64,000 bases of DNA from Hirundichthys speculiger. Taxonomy: Eukaryota; Chordata; Actinopteri; Beloniformes; Exocoetidae. The stretch lies in the NCBI GenBank assembly GCA_018398805.1, contig JAGFBZ010000012.1, positions 186,001-250,000 on the forward strand. Reading direction: 5' to 3'. A program made the position numbers and the translations under genes. Positions within the stretch are counted from its first letter, which is position 1, and every line of letters begins with the position of its first letter. Below are positions 22,441-32,637 of this stretch, piece after piece. A model generated the notes under the pieces. That model had not been told where the DNA came from and did no database searches. It saw only the letters and a list, made by a program, of their open reading frames with translations.

Positions 22441-22658
22441 TCCATCAGACATCCATCAGTCCACAGGAGGACAGCCTGTCTAGAGCTGGACACCGTTGAG
22501 CTATTGAGGATGCTCCTCCTGGTTGACGTCCAACCAAGGCTGGAGGCTGGAAGACATCACTGGGACTAGGGATGCACGATAACTATCGGGCCGATAACAG
22601 GAAATTATGATGTCATTCCTATAAGTACGATATCATGACAAATAGCCCCGATAACATA

Positions 22659-23029
22659 TACAGTCATGGAAAAAATTATTAGACCACCCTTGTTTTCTTC
22701 AGTTTCTTGTTCATTTTAATGCCTGGTACAACTAGAGGTACATTTGTTTGGGCAAACATAATGATAACCACAAAGATTTCTCATAAGAGTTTTATTTAAG
22801 AGCTGATATCTTACTATTTTCCATGGTTTTCTTGATTATAACCTAAATCACTTAAGTTTTTACATAAATAGCTTTGGCGTTGTACTGCCAAAAACACTGC
22901 TTTTATGCATTCAGTGTTTTCTTTTCTGTCTGTTTTTAGTCACATGATGACGTTTAGTGGTACCAGGTATTAAAATGAACAAGAAAGTGAAGAAAAAATG
23001 GTGGTCTAATTATTTTTTCCATCACTGTA
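22659..23029. mobile_element. Tc1-type MITE, 367 bp, uninterrupted copy
   Basis: Body 22661-23027, flanked by TA. Termini cagtcatggaaaaaattatt and aattattttttccatcactg are inverted, and the next bases (agaccaccc, ggtggtct) continue the inverted repeat. No coding capacity. It serves as the empty-site reference for the copy at 52615-54258, which has the same sequence but with a 1275-bp Harbinger insertion. Confidence 0.9.
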
Positions 23030-23356
23030 TATTTTTGTCAACATGGCAGTGCCTCACTCCCTCTGAGCCTTGAATGACCAGCAGTGAATGTTATGTTCAA
23101 GTGACGTCAGCATAATCAGAAAAACGATTACTCGATAAGGAAAATCAAGAATACCCCCTCATGCCAGAAAACAACTCGTTAACTCGGTCATAATTTTAAT
23201 AGTTGCTGACTTGAATTAATATTCGCAGTATTTTCCCTCATGTTACACATAAAAAAGAAAAAAAATAGAAAAGGCTGAAAGAACGACTAGCAAACGTGGG
23301 AATTTAAGTTACACCTTGAATGCAGCCTGCAGCACAGCGTACTGATCACAACAAAC

Positions 23357-23510
23357 ATGGCGGCGTGGAACTTGGTTAAAGTTTCAGAAGAAGATAGTTT
23401 GGTGGTTATTTGTGATGAATCCTCCGAGTGAATTCTACGAGGAGGGAAGCACAAGCTTTAATACGTAAAACCTGATCAGCCACCTACAACATAACAATCA
23501 CTTCCATGGA
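23357..23510 (+). pseudogene. BED finger relic inside the hAT
   Basis: Reading from the atggcggcgtgg start, the frame gives MAAWNLVKVSEEDSLVVICD, ESSE, a stop where a Cys codon is expected (tga), then LRGGKHKL and a further stop. The nucleotide order still matches a BED finger (Cys-x2-Cys, then S-L-x-HL-x-H). Inactive. Confidence 0.5.
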
Positions 23511-24199
23511 GTTTTGAAATCACGCTAACTTGAGCTAATAGAAGCTAATGCTAACGTGCGCAAGCCAACAGCAGTCTCCCCTCTCCTCTCCCTCATTCCT
23601 CTCATCTAAAGCTTTCATGAGATTAAAAAATAAAAACTAAAAACTACTGAACCTCATTTACTTTAATTAAAGGTATTAATTTAAATGGAACCACAAGCCA
23701 AAATCCTTTAAATGTTAATCTTTTTCAGTTATTAATTCTGATACATGTATTTCCATCAGTTCAAGGAGCCTTTATCTTTTATATCAGTCAGTAATGAACC
23801 TTATTTAAGTTAATGTGAGATATCAAATAGGTTTGTTTGATAGCTTTATGAAAATGTTTGAGAGGCTTGGCAATAGTTTTTAAATGGAAAAAATAAATAT
23901 CTGTTCATTTAAAGAGTCCAAACTATTTTTGGTTTTGTTCATAGTATTGATGTAATGATCTTAGGTATATGTGTGTGTTATTGGTTATCGGTATCGGCCT
24001 TTAGGAGCTGAAAGTTATCAGTTATCGTATCGTTTTTAAAAACAGTTATCGTGCATCCCTAATTGGGACTGGAAGCATCTCTGTTCATGAGTCTAGCATG
24101 GCAGGGCGAACAGGGAAGACCACCACGGAGGAAGATGAGGTTTAAATCCATAACACCACCGGGGAAATGCTGAAGCTGAATTGTTTATAACTATATAAG

Positions 24200-24889
24200 G
24201 AAGAGAAACGATGCATGTGACGAAACAGCTGGGACTAGTGATTCCAAGCACCTAACAGGAACAATTACTGCTAAATCAAACTACTTCAGTTTGAAGACAT
24301 ACTATATATTTACTCTTGAATACATACTTTAGAATATTAGAATACACAGAAGTAGAAAAACTAAGGGTCCCCCTTGAAATGGACCTGTTTAACTGAATTA
24401 ATTTGCCATGAAATGTGACCTGATCTTCATCTAAGTCACAATAAAAGACAACGAAGACCTTCCAGCATATCTGGATCAGTTCTGGACCGGTCCTCTGTCC
24501 AGGACTGCTTCTGGAGGACGTCACGGCTGGTAGGACGGTAAATAGCCTTCTGTTACTGAGACTCAGATGAAGATGGGACCACGTTTGATGGTCGGTTACT
24601 GCAGGAGACCAGTTGATACCAATCTGTTGTCTGTCCTGTAGAACCGTCGTGTCCATCAAAGCTGCAGCTCTGAAATTCAGAAGTATTTCTCTTGGAAACA
24701 CTTCAGTCTGCAGCTAAAAGGGGATTAAATTAAAAAGAAAAGGAATGTGATCAAAGTATCTTAACGTAGACGTGTTACACAGAGCAGAAATGAAGTTGGA
24801 GGTTAAATAAAAAGCACCTGAGAGATGTGCTAAATATTCAGAAATGTCATCTTCAGACGAACCAGTGAGCTCAGACCCCCGCTGGAAGC
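24200..24889. other. Stretch without recognised genes
   Basis: No family recognised. A 141-codon minus frame (24276-24701) has no domain signal. Confidence 0.35.
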
Positions 24890-24980
24890 AGGGATGAGCA
24901 TCAGGGATGAGCATCAGGGATGAGCATCAGGGATGAGCATCAGGGATGAGCATCAGGGATGAGCATCAGGGATGAGCATA
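24890..24980 (+). repeat. 13-bp tandem repeat, 7 copies
   Basis: Unit agggatgagcatc, starting at 24890 and every 13 bases to 24968; nearly perfect, last copy ends cata. Confidence 0.97.
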
Positions 24981-25463
24981 AGGTAAAGGGACACTCCAGC
25001 GACCCTGATATCAGAGGAACATACCTGAACTTCCCTCAGGGACCAGAGGTGGCGTCCTAGTGTCTCCCTACGGAGACGGTGGACAACAACGATCCATCCT
25101 GGAGGCCATCTTCTTATAAATCTGCACCAGCCGACCTCCAACTGTGGCTCAAGCTAACCTGGGTACCAGTTCTGGGACAGTGGTTGGTATTTATTTAACT
25201 GTTGTTTTTGTTAAATTAGCATCAAATGAATAATATCTGGAGGACATCAATGTCCAGTGGTTAAGGATAAAGTGCTGCCAAAAATGTGTAAAATCAAAAG
25301 CTTTAATTATTATCATAAGCCTAAATCCTTCATAAGGTTGCTCCTGTTATTTTCCCGCCACCTCTGGAAACCCTAAACAACATGCACATTGAACCCTCAA
25401 CCTGAAGACAGGAAGTTATGTGGCAGTTGGCGTTATGATGATGAGGCAGTATCTGATGGTGGA
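24981..25463. other. Stretch without recognised features
   Basis: Nothing recognised in this block. Confidence 0.4.
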
Positions 25464-25563
25464 CAGAGTCGGATACTCCCAGGCCCCCCAGAGTCGGATA
25501 CTCCCAGGCCCCCCTGAGTCGGATACTCCCAGGCCCCCCAGAGTCGGATACTCCCAGACCCCC
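25464..25563 (+). repeat. 25-bp tandem repeat, 4 copies
   Basis: Unit gagtcggatactcccaggcc plus five to six bases; starts at 25466, 25491, 25516 and 25541, so the period is exactly 25. Confidence 0.97.
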
Positions 25564-25835
25564 ATGGTCAGAACCAGCAGGTCCTTCTGACGCTGCTAAA
25601 CGGTCCCGCTTCTACCGAACTAGACATTTATGACGAGACAGAGACGCGTCAGCAGGAAACTGTGTAAAAGAGCTTCCAACAAGGCGACAGTGACTGGAAG
25701 GAGATGTTGAGGTAGTGACTGGTTAAACTGGCGTTTTAGACACTTTCTGGTCAAAAAAAAAAACCAACTGGAAGAAGTGAGCTGATGCTGAAAAAGAGCA
25801 AATAATGCTTCATTCTGGGCTGCTGAGAAACAAGT

Positions 25836-26215
25836 TTTGAATTAAACTAAATTAAATTAAATTAAATTAAATTAAATTAAATTAAATTAAATTAAATTAA
25901 AATAAAATTATAAAATAAATTAAATTAAATTAAAATTAAATTAAAATTAAATAAAATTAAATTAAATTAAATTAAATTAAATTAAAAATTAAATTAAATT
26001 TAATTATTAAATTTTAAAATAAATAAAATTTTAAATTAAATTAATTAAAATTAATTAAATTAAATTAAATTAATTTAAAATTAAAATAAAAAAAGATAAT
26101 AAAATACAACAAAAGAAAATAAAAACATAAAATTAAATAAAATTTAAATAATTAAATTAAAATTAAATTTAAAAATAACATAAAAAATAAATAAAATAAA
26201 ATAACATTAAAAAAA
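25836..26215. repeat. TTAAA-type AT-rich satellite
   Basis: About 380 bp almost entirely of attaa/aattaaatta units with period 5 at the 5' side (25846-25900), increasingly degenerate toward 26215. Confidence 0.9.
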
Positions 26216-27032
26216 GTATCTCCCTGCATGTACAGATATTTCACTATAACTGAGTTATTCTCACCCAAAATATAGTGTTATTGTATTGTTTAACAGGTGT
26301 TTTTACAGGTTAGTAACAAGAAAATAAAGTCATAAATTAAAGTGGATATGACAGAATGTAGCAGAAGATGCTTACTCGTAACTTAAAATGAGATGTTTCT
26401 GGTGAAAGAGAAAGATAAAAGCTGGTTTTAAACAGTTGAGGATGAAACTGAAGTGTCTTGGTTACTGGACACATAAAAGACACATTCTAGATGAATCCAA
26501 GAAATGAGAAAATCACTTTTAAAACTACATAAATCACCTTATATTTCCAGATCTAAGGTTTTAAATCTCAGGAGGGCCACAGCAGTTATTCTGTTGGACT
26601 GATGCCGTTTTGGCCCGTGATGGACGTCCAGGCTCACCTCCATCTAATAACAGACCTGTGGGCTGATGGGAGTCCGGGATGCTCCTTTAACTCCACCCTA
26701 ACAGCTCCCGCTAACGCGTCTGTTAGCCAGTCGGTCCTGACAGCGGCGGCAGAGACAAAGGTAAGTAATTTCACGTTGGCTGTTCTGCTGCAGCTAATGA
26801 AGCACCTCTTCCATAAACGGCTTCAGAGTCGGCAGGTTGGCCCCGTCGGCGGCTCTAATAAGCTCCTGGCTCCCAGAGCCGTCACCGGGGCCGGTTTCAA
26901 GACTCCCATCTGTGGTCGGGGCAACAAAAGCTCTGCTCGGGTTTCCAGAAGCACAGCGGTTTTGATTAAGTGTAAGTAATTGTGCAGATGCAGCCACTTT
27001 GCAATTTTTCTTCATTTAAGCAGTCACAGCCT
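26216..27032. other. Stretch without recognised genes
   Basis: No family recognised. The plus frame at 26602-26979 (125 codons) overlaps GC-richer sequence but shows no known domain; I do not call it. Confidence 0.35.
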
Positions 27033-27055
27033 GGGGGGGGGGGGGGGGGGGGGGG
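27033..27055 (+). repeat. G23 homopolymer
   Basis: Uninterrupted run of 23 G. Confidence 0.95.
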
Positions 27056-27221
27056 ATGTCAGTTATGGATTCCTGCTGACGGCGTTTATTTTACCTCCTT
27101 TCCATGCTGAAGAAGAGAGAAAACGGTCAGAACTGGGGGACGGTTTTCCAGAGGCTGGAGGCCGATGTTTAGCGTGACAATGACCCTAATTACGCCAGTA
27201 AAGCAACAGCCGTGCGGTGGT

Positions 27222-27230
27222 GGGGGGGGT

Positions 27231-27262
<32 letters not shown>

Positions 27263-27286
27263 GGGGGGGGGGGGGGGGGGGGGGGG
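27222..27286 (+). repeat. 65-bp G tract (8, 31 and 24 G)
   Basis: Three G runs of 8, 31 and 24 bases separated by single T at 27230 and 27262. Strong potential for G-quadruplex structure. Its length may be an assembly or consensus artefact. Confidence 0.9.
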
Positions 27287-27430
27287 CGCTCCTGAACGTC
27301 CCGGGACGGTCAAACGGTCGAAGCCAAGACCTCCAGGATCTGTGGTTGGACGTGAAGACTGCTGGTGGAGCTGGAGCAGCTGGGCTTGGTGAGCGGGCAA
27401 AGATCCCAGATGCTGGGTGTGCCAGAATTA

Positions 27431-27469
27431 CCCCCCCCCCCCCCCCCCCCCCAACCCCCCAACCCCCCC
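27431..27469 (+). repeat. C tract (22, 6 and 7 C)
   Basis: C runs of 22, 6 and 7 separated by aa. Complementary in kind to the G tract 145 bp upstream, so a G/C hairpin or i-motif is possible. Confidence 0.9.
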
Positions 27470-27971
27470 AACAGAGTAGGAGCTGCGACTGCTGCCAGAG
27501 AGCTTGTGGGGGATTATACTTCTTTAAGATGAGGTTTTCTTCTCACTCGTCTTGTTTCTTTGTTTTTGCACCTCCAGTGCATTAAGTGTGTATTTAGCGT
27601 GTATTTAGCGTGTAGAAATGTTGTCCAGATGGAGCTCACACCAGACCGAAGTCTTTGACTCACTTCATCTGTACATCACCAGTTCACAACAAGGTCATCT
27701 CAGGGCGCTTTACAGGCATAATCCTCGCTTTAACTTTACAGCCTTAAACGTCCCAGACGTGCTCCCAGACTGTTCCAGTTCAGTCCAGTTCAGTCATAAT
27801 TCACTTCATTTATATTAATAATTCAGTTCGGTTCAAAAAGGAACCCGACAGATTTAATCAAACCTTCACTTTGGAGCAATCCAGTCTAGTCCGAGCAAGA
27901 CGAGGCGACTGTGGAGACAAAAAAAAAAAGCCTGGTTAAAGCCTGGAGTGGTAATGTTACATACTGTGCCT
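27470..27971. other. Non-coding, with a LINE/SINE-like 3' fragment
   Basis: At about 27680-27725 the block agttcacaacaaggtcatct followed by cagggcgctttacagg is of the type seen in teleost retroposon 3' ends; 27790-27860 may continue it. Family not resolved. No genes. Confidence 0.4.
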
Positions 27972-29696
27972 TTAACCCTGTAAGACCCATTGTTGCAGAA
28001 TTACAATAATTTTTGTTATCCCTCAAAAAAACATTTTTTTAATTTTATTTTTTGGTTCAACCACATTAACCTACTCATTTGGTCCTATTGTTCAGTCTCA
28101 GAATGCTATTGGGTCATACATTTGTATATAAGGCTTGTCCTCAGGTCCAGAAGTCACACACCCTCCAGATTTTTCAGAGAGCATCATCCCCTCGATTTAC
28201 TGGATTGGATTTATCTGACTGAAGTAAGTAAAGTGCTTTAAATATTTTTTTATGTGTTTATTACAGTGTCTAGAACATGTCAGTATGTAGTCATTGTTGA
28301 AAATGTGCCTTACATTTTATTTAGAGCTTGTTTTGTAATTGTTGCAATATTACAACGTTGGGTGAATGTGGTAGTCAAAACAACCCTGTTTTGAGAGGGA
28401 TGTCTTGAGAGGAACAATTTAAATTTTCACAATATAACTTTAAACTACACATGATTTACAGCCTAGCCTTATGTTTGATTACATATTATTGTATTAGAAA
28501 CTAGTGTGCAAAGATATATTGCCATATCTAATCATTTTCATTTACTTATAATGATTTCTAACCACCTTGAACACTCAGTATTTTCTCCTTATCACAGAAA
28601 GCAGGACTTTCCAACAAAGAATTTCTGTTTGTGCATGTCTGCCCTTTGTCTTGGCTTTTGATAAGAAAATGTTCCTATCAATTCTTAGTTAAATCAGTTG
28701 TGGAGGATGCTTGGGGGAGGGCATTTTTTCCATTGTTCTGGAGCAGGTGTTGATGTTCAGGAATGTCAGGTGTTGTCGTAAGTTGGAGGCTACCTGCATA
28801 TCTATTAGTATGATAATCAGAGTTTACAATTGGTCAGCTATACACTATTGTGTGGCCAGTTAAATGTGTGAATAGATTACTTCAGTGCAATGTGTAATTA
28901 CAGCGAAATACAAGTTGGCCCTGAAAACCCGGCGCTGGTACATGTACATCTTCTGGCACACCATCACCCTTGCTGTGGTCAACGCCTGGCTCCTCTACAA
29001 GCGACATTGCCAAGCTCTCAAGATGCCAAAGAAGGAGATCCTGAACATGAGAAAGTTCCAGGCCCAACTACCATCCTCTCTCATTCTGGTAAGAATCTAT
29101 TTCTGCTATTTGCCATGTTTGTGATATCTTTGACTTGTATCATCATGCATTTTTGGCATATATATGAATTGATTATTAATATTAATATTGATTCTTCTCT
29201 TTCCAGGTGGACACAACCCTTTGGACATTTCTCAATAAAAGTGAAGAGAGGACACTGCAGACATTGCAGTAAAGGGAATACCAGTACCAAATGCAGCAAA
29301 TGTGATGTCCGCCTCTGTTTTTCAGAGGACGAGAACTGATTCTGGGAATATCATTGTAAATTAATGTCAAAGTTCTTGCTATTGCAATAAATGACTGTTC
29401 ATAACAACATGACTGAGATTATTTTTCATGTTATACTGTTCTGGGACAAAAGTAAAACCCTGCAAATGAATCCTTAATTCTGTATTGTTGTTCAGACAAT
29501 GAGTACAGATACAGGAGATTCTGCTACCCATTGAGCCCAATGTTGCAATATTACAACATTTCCGTAAAAACTTACAAAAACATTTTTTTTTTGAAAAACA
29601 CCTCATTTTCAGCCTCAAAGGCCTCCTACAACAACATCTTAATGGTTGAAAAACATTTTTTTAGTGTTTTTATATATTTGGGTTTTACAGGGTAAA
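27972..29696 (+). mobile_element. piggyBac-type deletion derivative, 1.72 kb
   Basis: Body 27976-29692. Left edge is TTAA followed by ccctgtaagacccattg; right edge is gggttttacaggg followed by taaa (one change from TTAA). TTAA duplication and a ccctgt-type terminus fit piggyBac. A direct motif attgttgcaatattacaa occurs near the left end (27991, one variant), internally (28338) and 150 bp inside the right end (about 29532). Only the C-terminal part of the transposase remains. Confidence 0.85.
28903..29337 (+). pseudogene. piggyBac transposase C-terminus with intron, frame-shifted
   Basis: First part (28903-29088) reads KYKLALKTRRWYMYIFWHTI, then VVNAWLLYKRHCQALKMPKK and NMRKFQAQLPSSLIL, typical of the end of the PGBD catalytic region. 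A phase-0 intron with gtaagaat donor (29089) and ttccag acceptor (29206) follows. The cysteine-rich tail GHCRHCSKGNTSTKCSKCDV and RLCFSEDEN (29245-29337) is the DNA-binding RING-like finger of piggyBac transposases. After splicing the frame leads to a stop, not to the finger; the finger lies in another frame, so a frameshift has occurred. The N-terminus and first catalytic Asp region are missing. Confidence 0.85.
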
Positions 29697-29697
29697 G

Positions 29698-30129
29698 CAC
29701 ATGTGTCAAACTCAAAGCCCTCGGGCCAAATGTGGCCCGCCACGTCATTTTATGTGGCCCTCAAGAGCTTGTGCATTATTGGCTTACATTTTAAACCAAT
29801 ATTTTAAGACTTAAAATAAGCTTAAGCCGCTCTAAAGCGCATATTGACAATAAACTACATCCCCCACAATGCATTTCGTCGTCACCAAACACGATAACGG
29901 TATCTCACCATGATTTTGAGAACTGATGAACTCAAGAAAAACCTCTACAAACTAACCACAACATGTCCAAGAAAAGAAAAATTGATGTACAAGGAAGACA
30001 GTTTCATGAATAAGGTGTAATTTAATTTATTTTGATTTATATTGCATTTTGTTACACTCATGCTGTCAATCTGGCCCTTCAACCATGATGCTGATGTGGC
30101 CCTCAGGGAAAATGAGTCTGACACCCCTG
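29698..30129 (+). mobile_element. hAT deletion derivative, second copy of the 6648-7434 family
   Basis: Starts cacatgtgtcaaactcaa and ends gagtctgacacccctg, the reverse orientation of the copy at 6648-7434. On the plus strand it retains the transposase start (atgtccaagaaaagaaaaat, MSKKRKID) and then is deleted. It directly abuts the right end of the piggyBac element. Adjacent 8-mers gggtaaag and atttaaag share taaag, compatible with insertion at or over the piggyBac TTAA. Confidence 0.8.
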
Positions 30130-31065
30130 ATTTAAAGTGACATCAAACCCCCACAGAGATTACTGGATTAACTTGTTGGACATATTTGACCTATTTTAGA
30201 AACAATAAGAGGAAGTAAAGAACCTGGAGCTGATTCGTCACCCAGCAGCAGGAGCGTAACCGTCCGTGAAACTCGTCTCTCAGCAGCAGAGAAAAGCCTG
30301 GTCCGTCTCTGTGAAAGTGCTCTTTCTCCGCCGCTGTCCTCCCTGCGTGCCAGCGCTCATCTTCTCTAAAGCCTCGCAGCATCAGTCATTATCTGCTGAG
30401 GACAGAAAAACAAACACAAAGGCCAGATTGTCATCGACCGCGGATGCCAGACGGAGGCCTTGAAACCGTGCAGAGGAGGGAGAGCGATGAAGATGAAGAG
30501 AGCATCCACTCGACAGAGAAGCATGCTGTACGGGAGAAGTTTGTTTAAAGAAAAAGCCTTAACGGAGGAGGATTCCTTCCATTGTTGCGGCTCCTTCCAA
30601 TAATTCAGGCCTTTCTGTGAGAATGGCGGTCATGAAAGGGAAACATGGCCGCTTCTGCTCCAGGTTTTATTTACCTGGCTGCATCTGTGGCTCTGAGGCA
30701 GACTCAGGGATGAACTGACCCTGACCCTGACCCCGCCCTCTTCGTACAGCGGTGCAACTGTTTCATCCGACTCCTAGAAAGATGCCCATCCACCCTCTTC
30801 AGGCTCCTCCCTTCAGCCCAGTGCGGTCCGTGGCGTGTCACCACTCGGCGCCGTGTTTGCAGTGCTTATCTGCGTGAGGGTTCAGGTCACCAGGGGTCGC
30901 AGCTCTTATTTGACTTGCTGATCGGCCGAGTAACAGAAAAAAGACAAAGACAAACAGATGGTAGCTCGGTGGCTGCTTCTTCCTCCGGCATCTTTCAGAT
31001 CCCCAACGCATCCTGACAAACAGAAAGACGAGGATCACTGGAAGAGGACCATTCAGACGAGGAGC
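30130..31065. other. Stretch without recognised genes
   Basis: No family recognised; 30190-30480 and 30560-31040 look like unique sequence. Short frames here have no domain signal. Confidence 0.4.
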
Positions 31066-31544
31066 CTTGAAACTAGAGCCGAGCGATTTTATCGATTCTG
31101 TGATATATATCGATATTTTATTTCCCCACAGAGTATTGATTTTTCAGCTGGGCTTCAAGATGTCACCAAAATCACTTTGTCCCTTTAAAATCTTTTGGAA
31201 AATGATGTAAATGTATAGTAAGATGAATATCGATTGTTAGATCCCTCAGGTGATGGTTTCAGTCTCTGACCAGCAGAGTCTGTCACCGGGACCAGCTCTC
31301 CATCCTTTCGGGTCTGAAGTTGCGGTCTAGGGGGGTTCACCTCGCTAGAATTCCTCAACTATGTTTAAGCTGGTGTCGGGAAAGATTCTCCTAGCTCTCA
31401 CTCCGTCTTTCCATCCAAATGTCTACCCTTCCTGCTCTGATAACTACCATAAAGGAACAGCCTGGCGTTAGGTACTGTTATCAGACACATTCGTTAACTG
31501 CGGCTCCTCTCTTATCATCTGGGCTCTTGTTACCGGCTAGGTTA

Positions 31545-32231
31545 GTTTAGCGCAGTCCTTCTCAAATAGTGGGGCGGGACCCTTTTGAGGGGGGGGGGGG
31601 CTGTGCGATGCTGGGGGGGCGCGTGTGACCCCAGGGAACATGTCTATTTTTTTTTTTTTTTTTTTTTTGCCGTACTGGAATAAAGTGTAATTGCACACAT
31701 ACTCCAGTAGGTGGCAGTGGCGCTCTCATTGTCCCAGTGGGTTCAGGGAGTATTAGCTATATTGTGTCGGGTTTTTTGCACGGACATGTGTGCACGCAGC
31801 ACAGAGCAGGAGATATGAAGCGACATCACTCAAGAGACACCAGGGAAGAATATTTAACAGGGATGAAAACAAAGACGGAGAGAGACGGAGATAATGAGAC
31901 AAACGAAAGTCACCAGAAAGTTAAGACAAGGAAATATGACGATGCTGATGTAGCGCTTGACTTCACTGTGACTACGGTGGGATTGATGCACTTTAGAGAC
32001 TAAAAAACTATTTTCATAAAGTTCATCTTTGTTATAAGTTGATCTATATTTCTTTTTTTTGTTTCCCTTAATGTTAATAAGGATAGGCTGTTATTCAGAG
32101 GTGTACTTACAATAATTTTATAGACAAATTATACTATTTATAGTCGTGGTGGGGAGGAGGGGGGGTGCGAAATGTTTTCTTCTTCCTAGGGGGGGCGCAG
32201 CAGAAAATAATTGAGAAGCACAGGTTTAGTG
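31545..32231 (+). mobile_element. hAT (cagtccttctcaaatag termini), 671 bp, nested
   Basis: Body 31553-32223, starting cagtccttctcaaatagtgg and ending aataattgagaagcacag. Imperfect 8-bp duplication gtttagcg (31545) and gtttagtg (32224). It carries a transposase N-terminal fragment, G-rich subterminal runs at both ends and a T23 run at 31648-31670. Confidence 0.85.
31815..32003 (+). pseudogene. N-terminal fragment of hAT (ZBED-like) transposase
   Basis: The frame from 31815 reads MKRHHSRDTREEYLTGMKTK and later KTRKYDDADVALDFTVTT before ending VGLMHFRD. The K-RKYDD-x-Y/V-LxFxFT motif precedes the first zinc-binding Cys of this transposase group, but the finger and all downstream domains are deleted. 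Confidence 0.6.
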
Positions 32232-32637
32232 GCTTGGGTCTGTAACAATAGGGGGCTAGAGTAACCAATCAGAACCTCTGTTGTTATGCAGAGGAACACC
32301 CAAAGTTGGACATTTGTGAGGACAGATCCAATGTCCACCACGACATCTTGTGTTAATTTTCTATCTATTAAGCAGGTTAGTAAGGTTAAGCCACAGCATT
32401 CATTGGGTAAACATTGAAAATACAATCATGGATTCTAAAATAAAGGCTTACAAACTGATTAATCTGTGTTGATCCAAGGACGTCGTATTCGAATATTGTG
32501 TATCGTATCGCGAGATCAGCCCTACTTGAAACAGCAAAGATCTCTGGCACGGCTACAACTGCAGATCCAACAAAGAGGGAGCCGGTATTTAAGCGGGCTG
32601 GACGTGATCCGCCTTCGCCAGGAACCCCTGCTGTGTA

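Larger units (their letters stand above)
22559..24069 (+). mobile_element. BED-finger hAT (gggatgcacgata termini)
   Basis: Body 22567-24061, starting tagggatgcacgataact and ending ttatcgtgcatcccta, with a near-perfect 8-bp duplication (actgggac at 22559, attgggac at 24062). A decayed BED finger starts near 23357 (MAAWNLVKVSEEDS, VICDESSE, then a cysteine-poor GG-x-K and HLQHN-type sequence). It contains the Tc1-type MITE at 22661-23027. Confidence 0.85.
22440..24200 (+). mobile_element. Tc1-like relic split by a hAT
   Basis: The flanks of the hAT at 22567-24061 resemble the two halves of the Tc1 relic at 7740-7880: gacgtccaaccaaggctgga (about 22525) and catctctgttcatgagtc (about 24077). The coding frame is lost. 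The relic is identified by comparison with the other copy, so confidence is moderate. Confidence 0.45.
31066..32532. mobile_element. hAT-like element with tatcgat-rich ends, 1451 bp, holding a second hAT
   Basis: Body 31074-32524, flanked by the perfect 8-bp repeat cttgaaac (31066-31073 and 32525-32532). Left end tagagccgagcgattttatc with tatatatcgat motifs; right end gtatcgtatcgcgagatcag then cccta. It belongs with the copies at 39187-39619 and 44612-44705. It contains the hAT at 31553-32223. No transposase recognised in the outer element. Confidence 0.88.

Noticed and set aside
24890..25563. CRISPR-like array from the 13-bp and 25-bp repeats
   Set aside because: Units are directly adjacent with no spacers, and the context is a vertebrate genome.
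27086..27585. Poly-Pro and poly-Gly frames
   Set aside because: Caused by the G and C tracts.
27976..29692. A domesticated PGBD host gene
   Set aside because: Termini, TTAA flank, frameshift and loss of the N-terminal part indicate a transposon relic.
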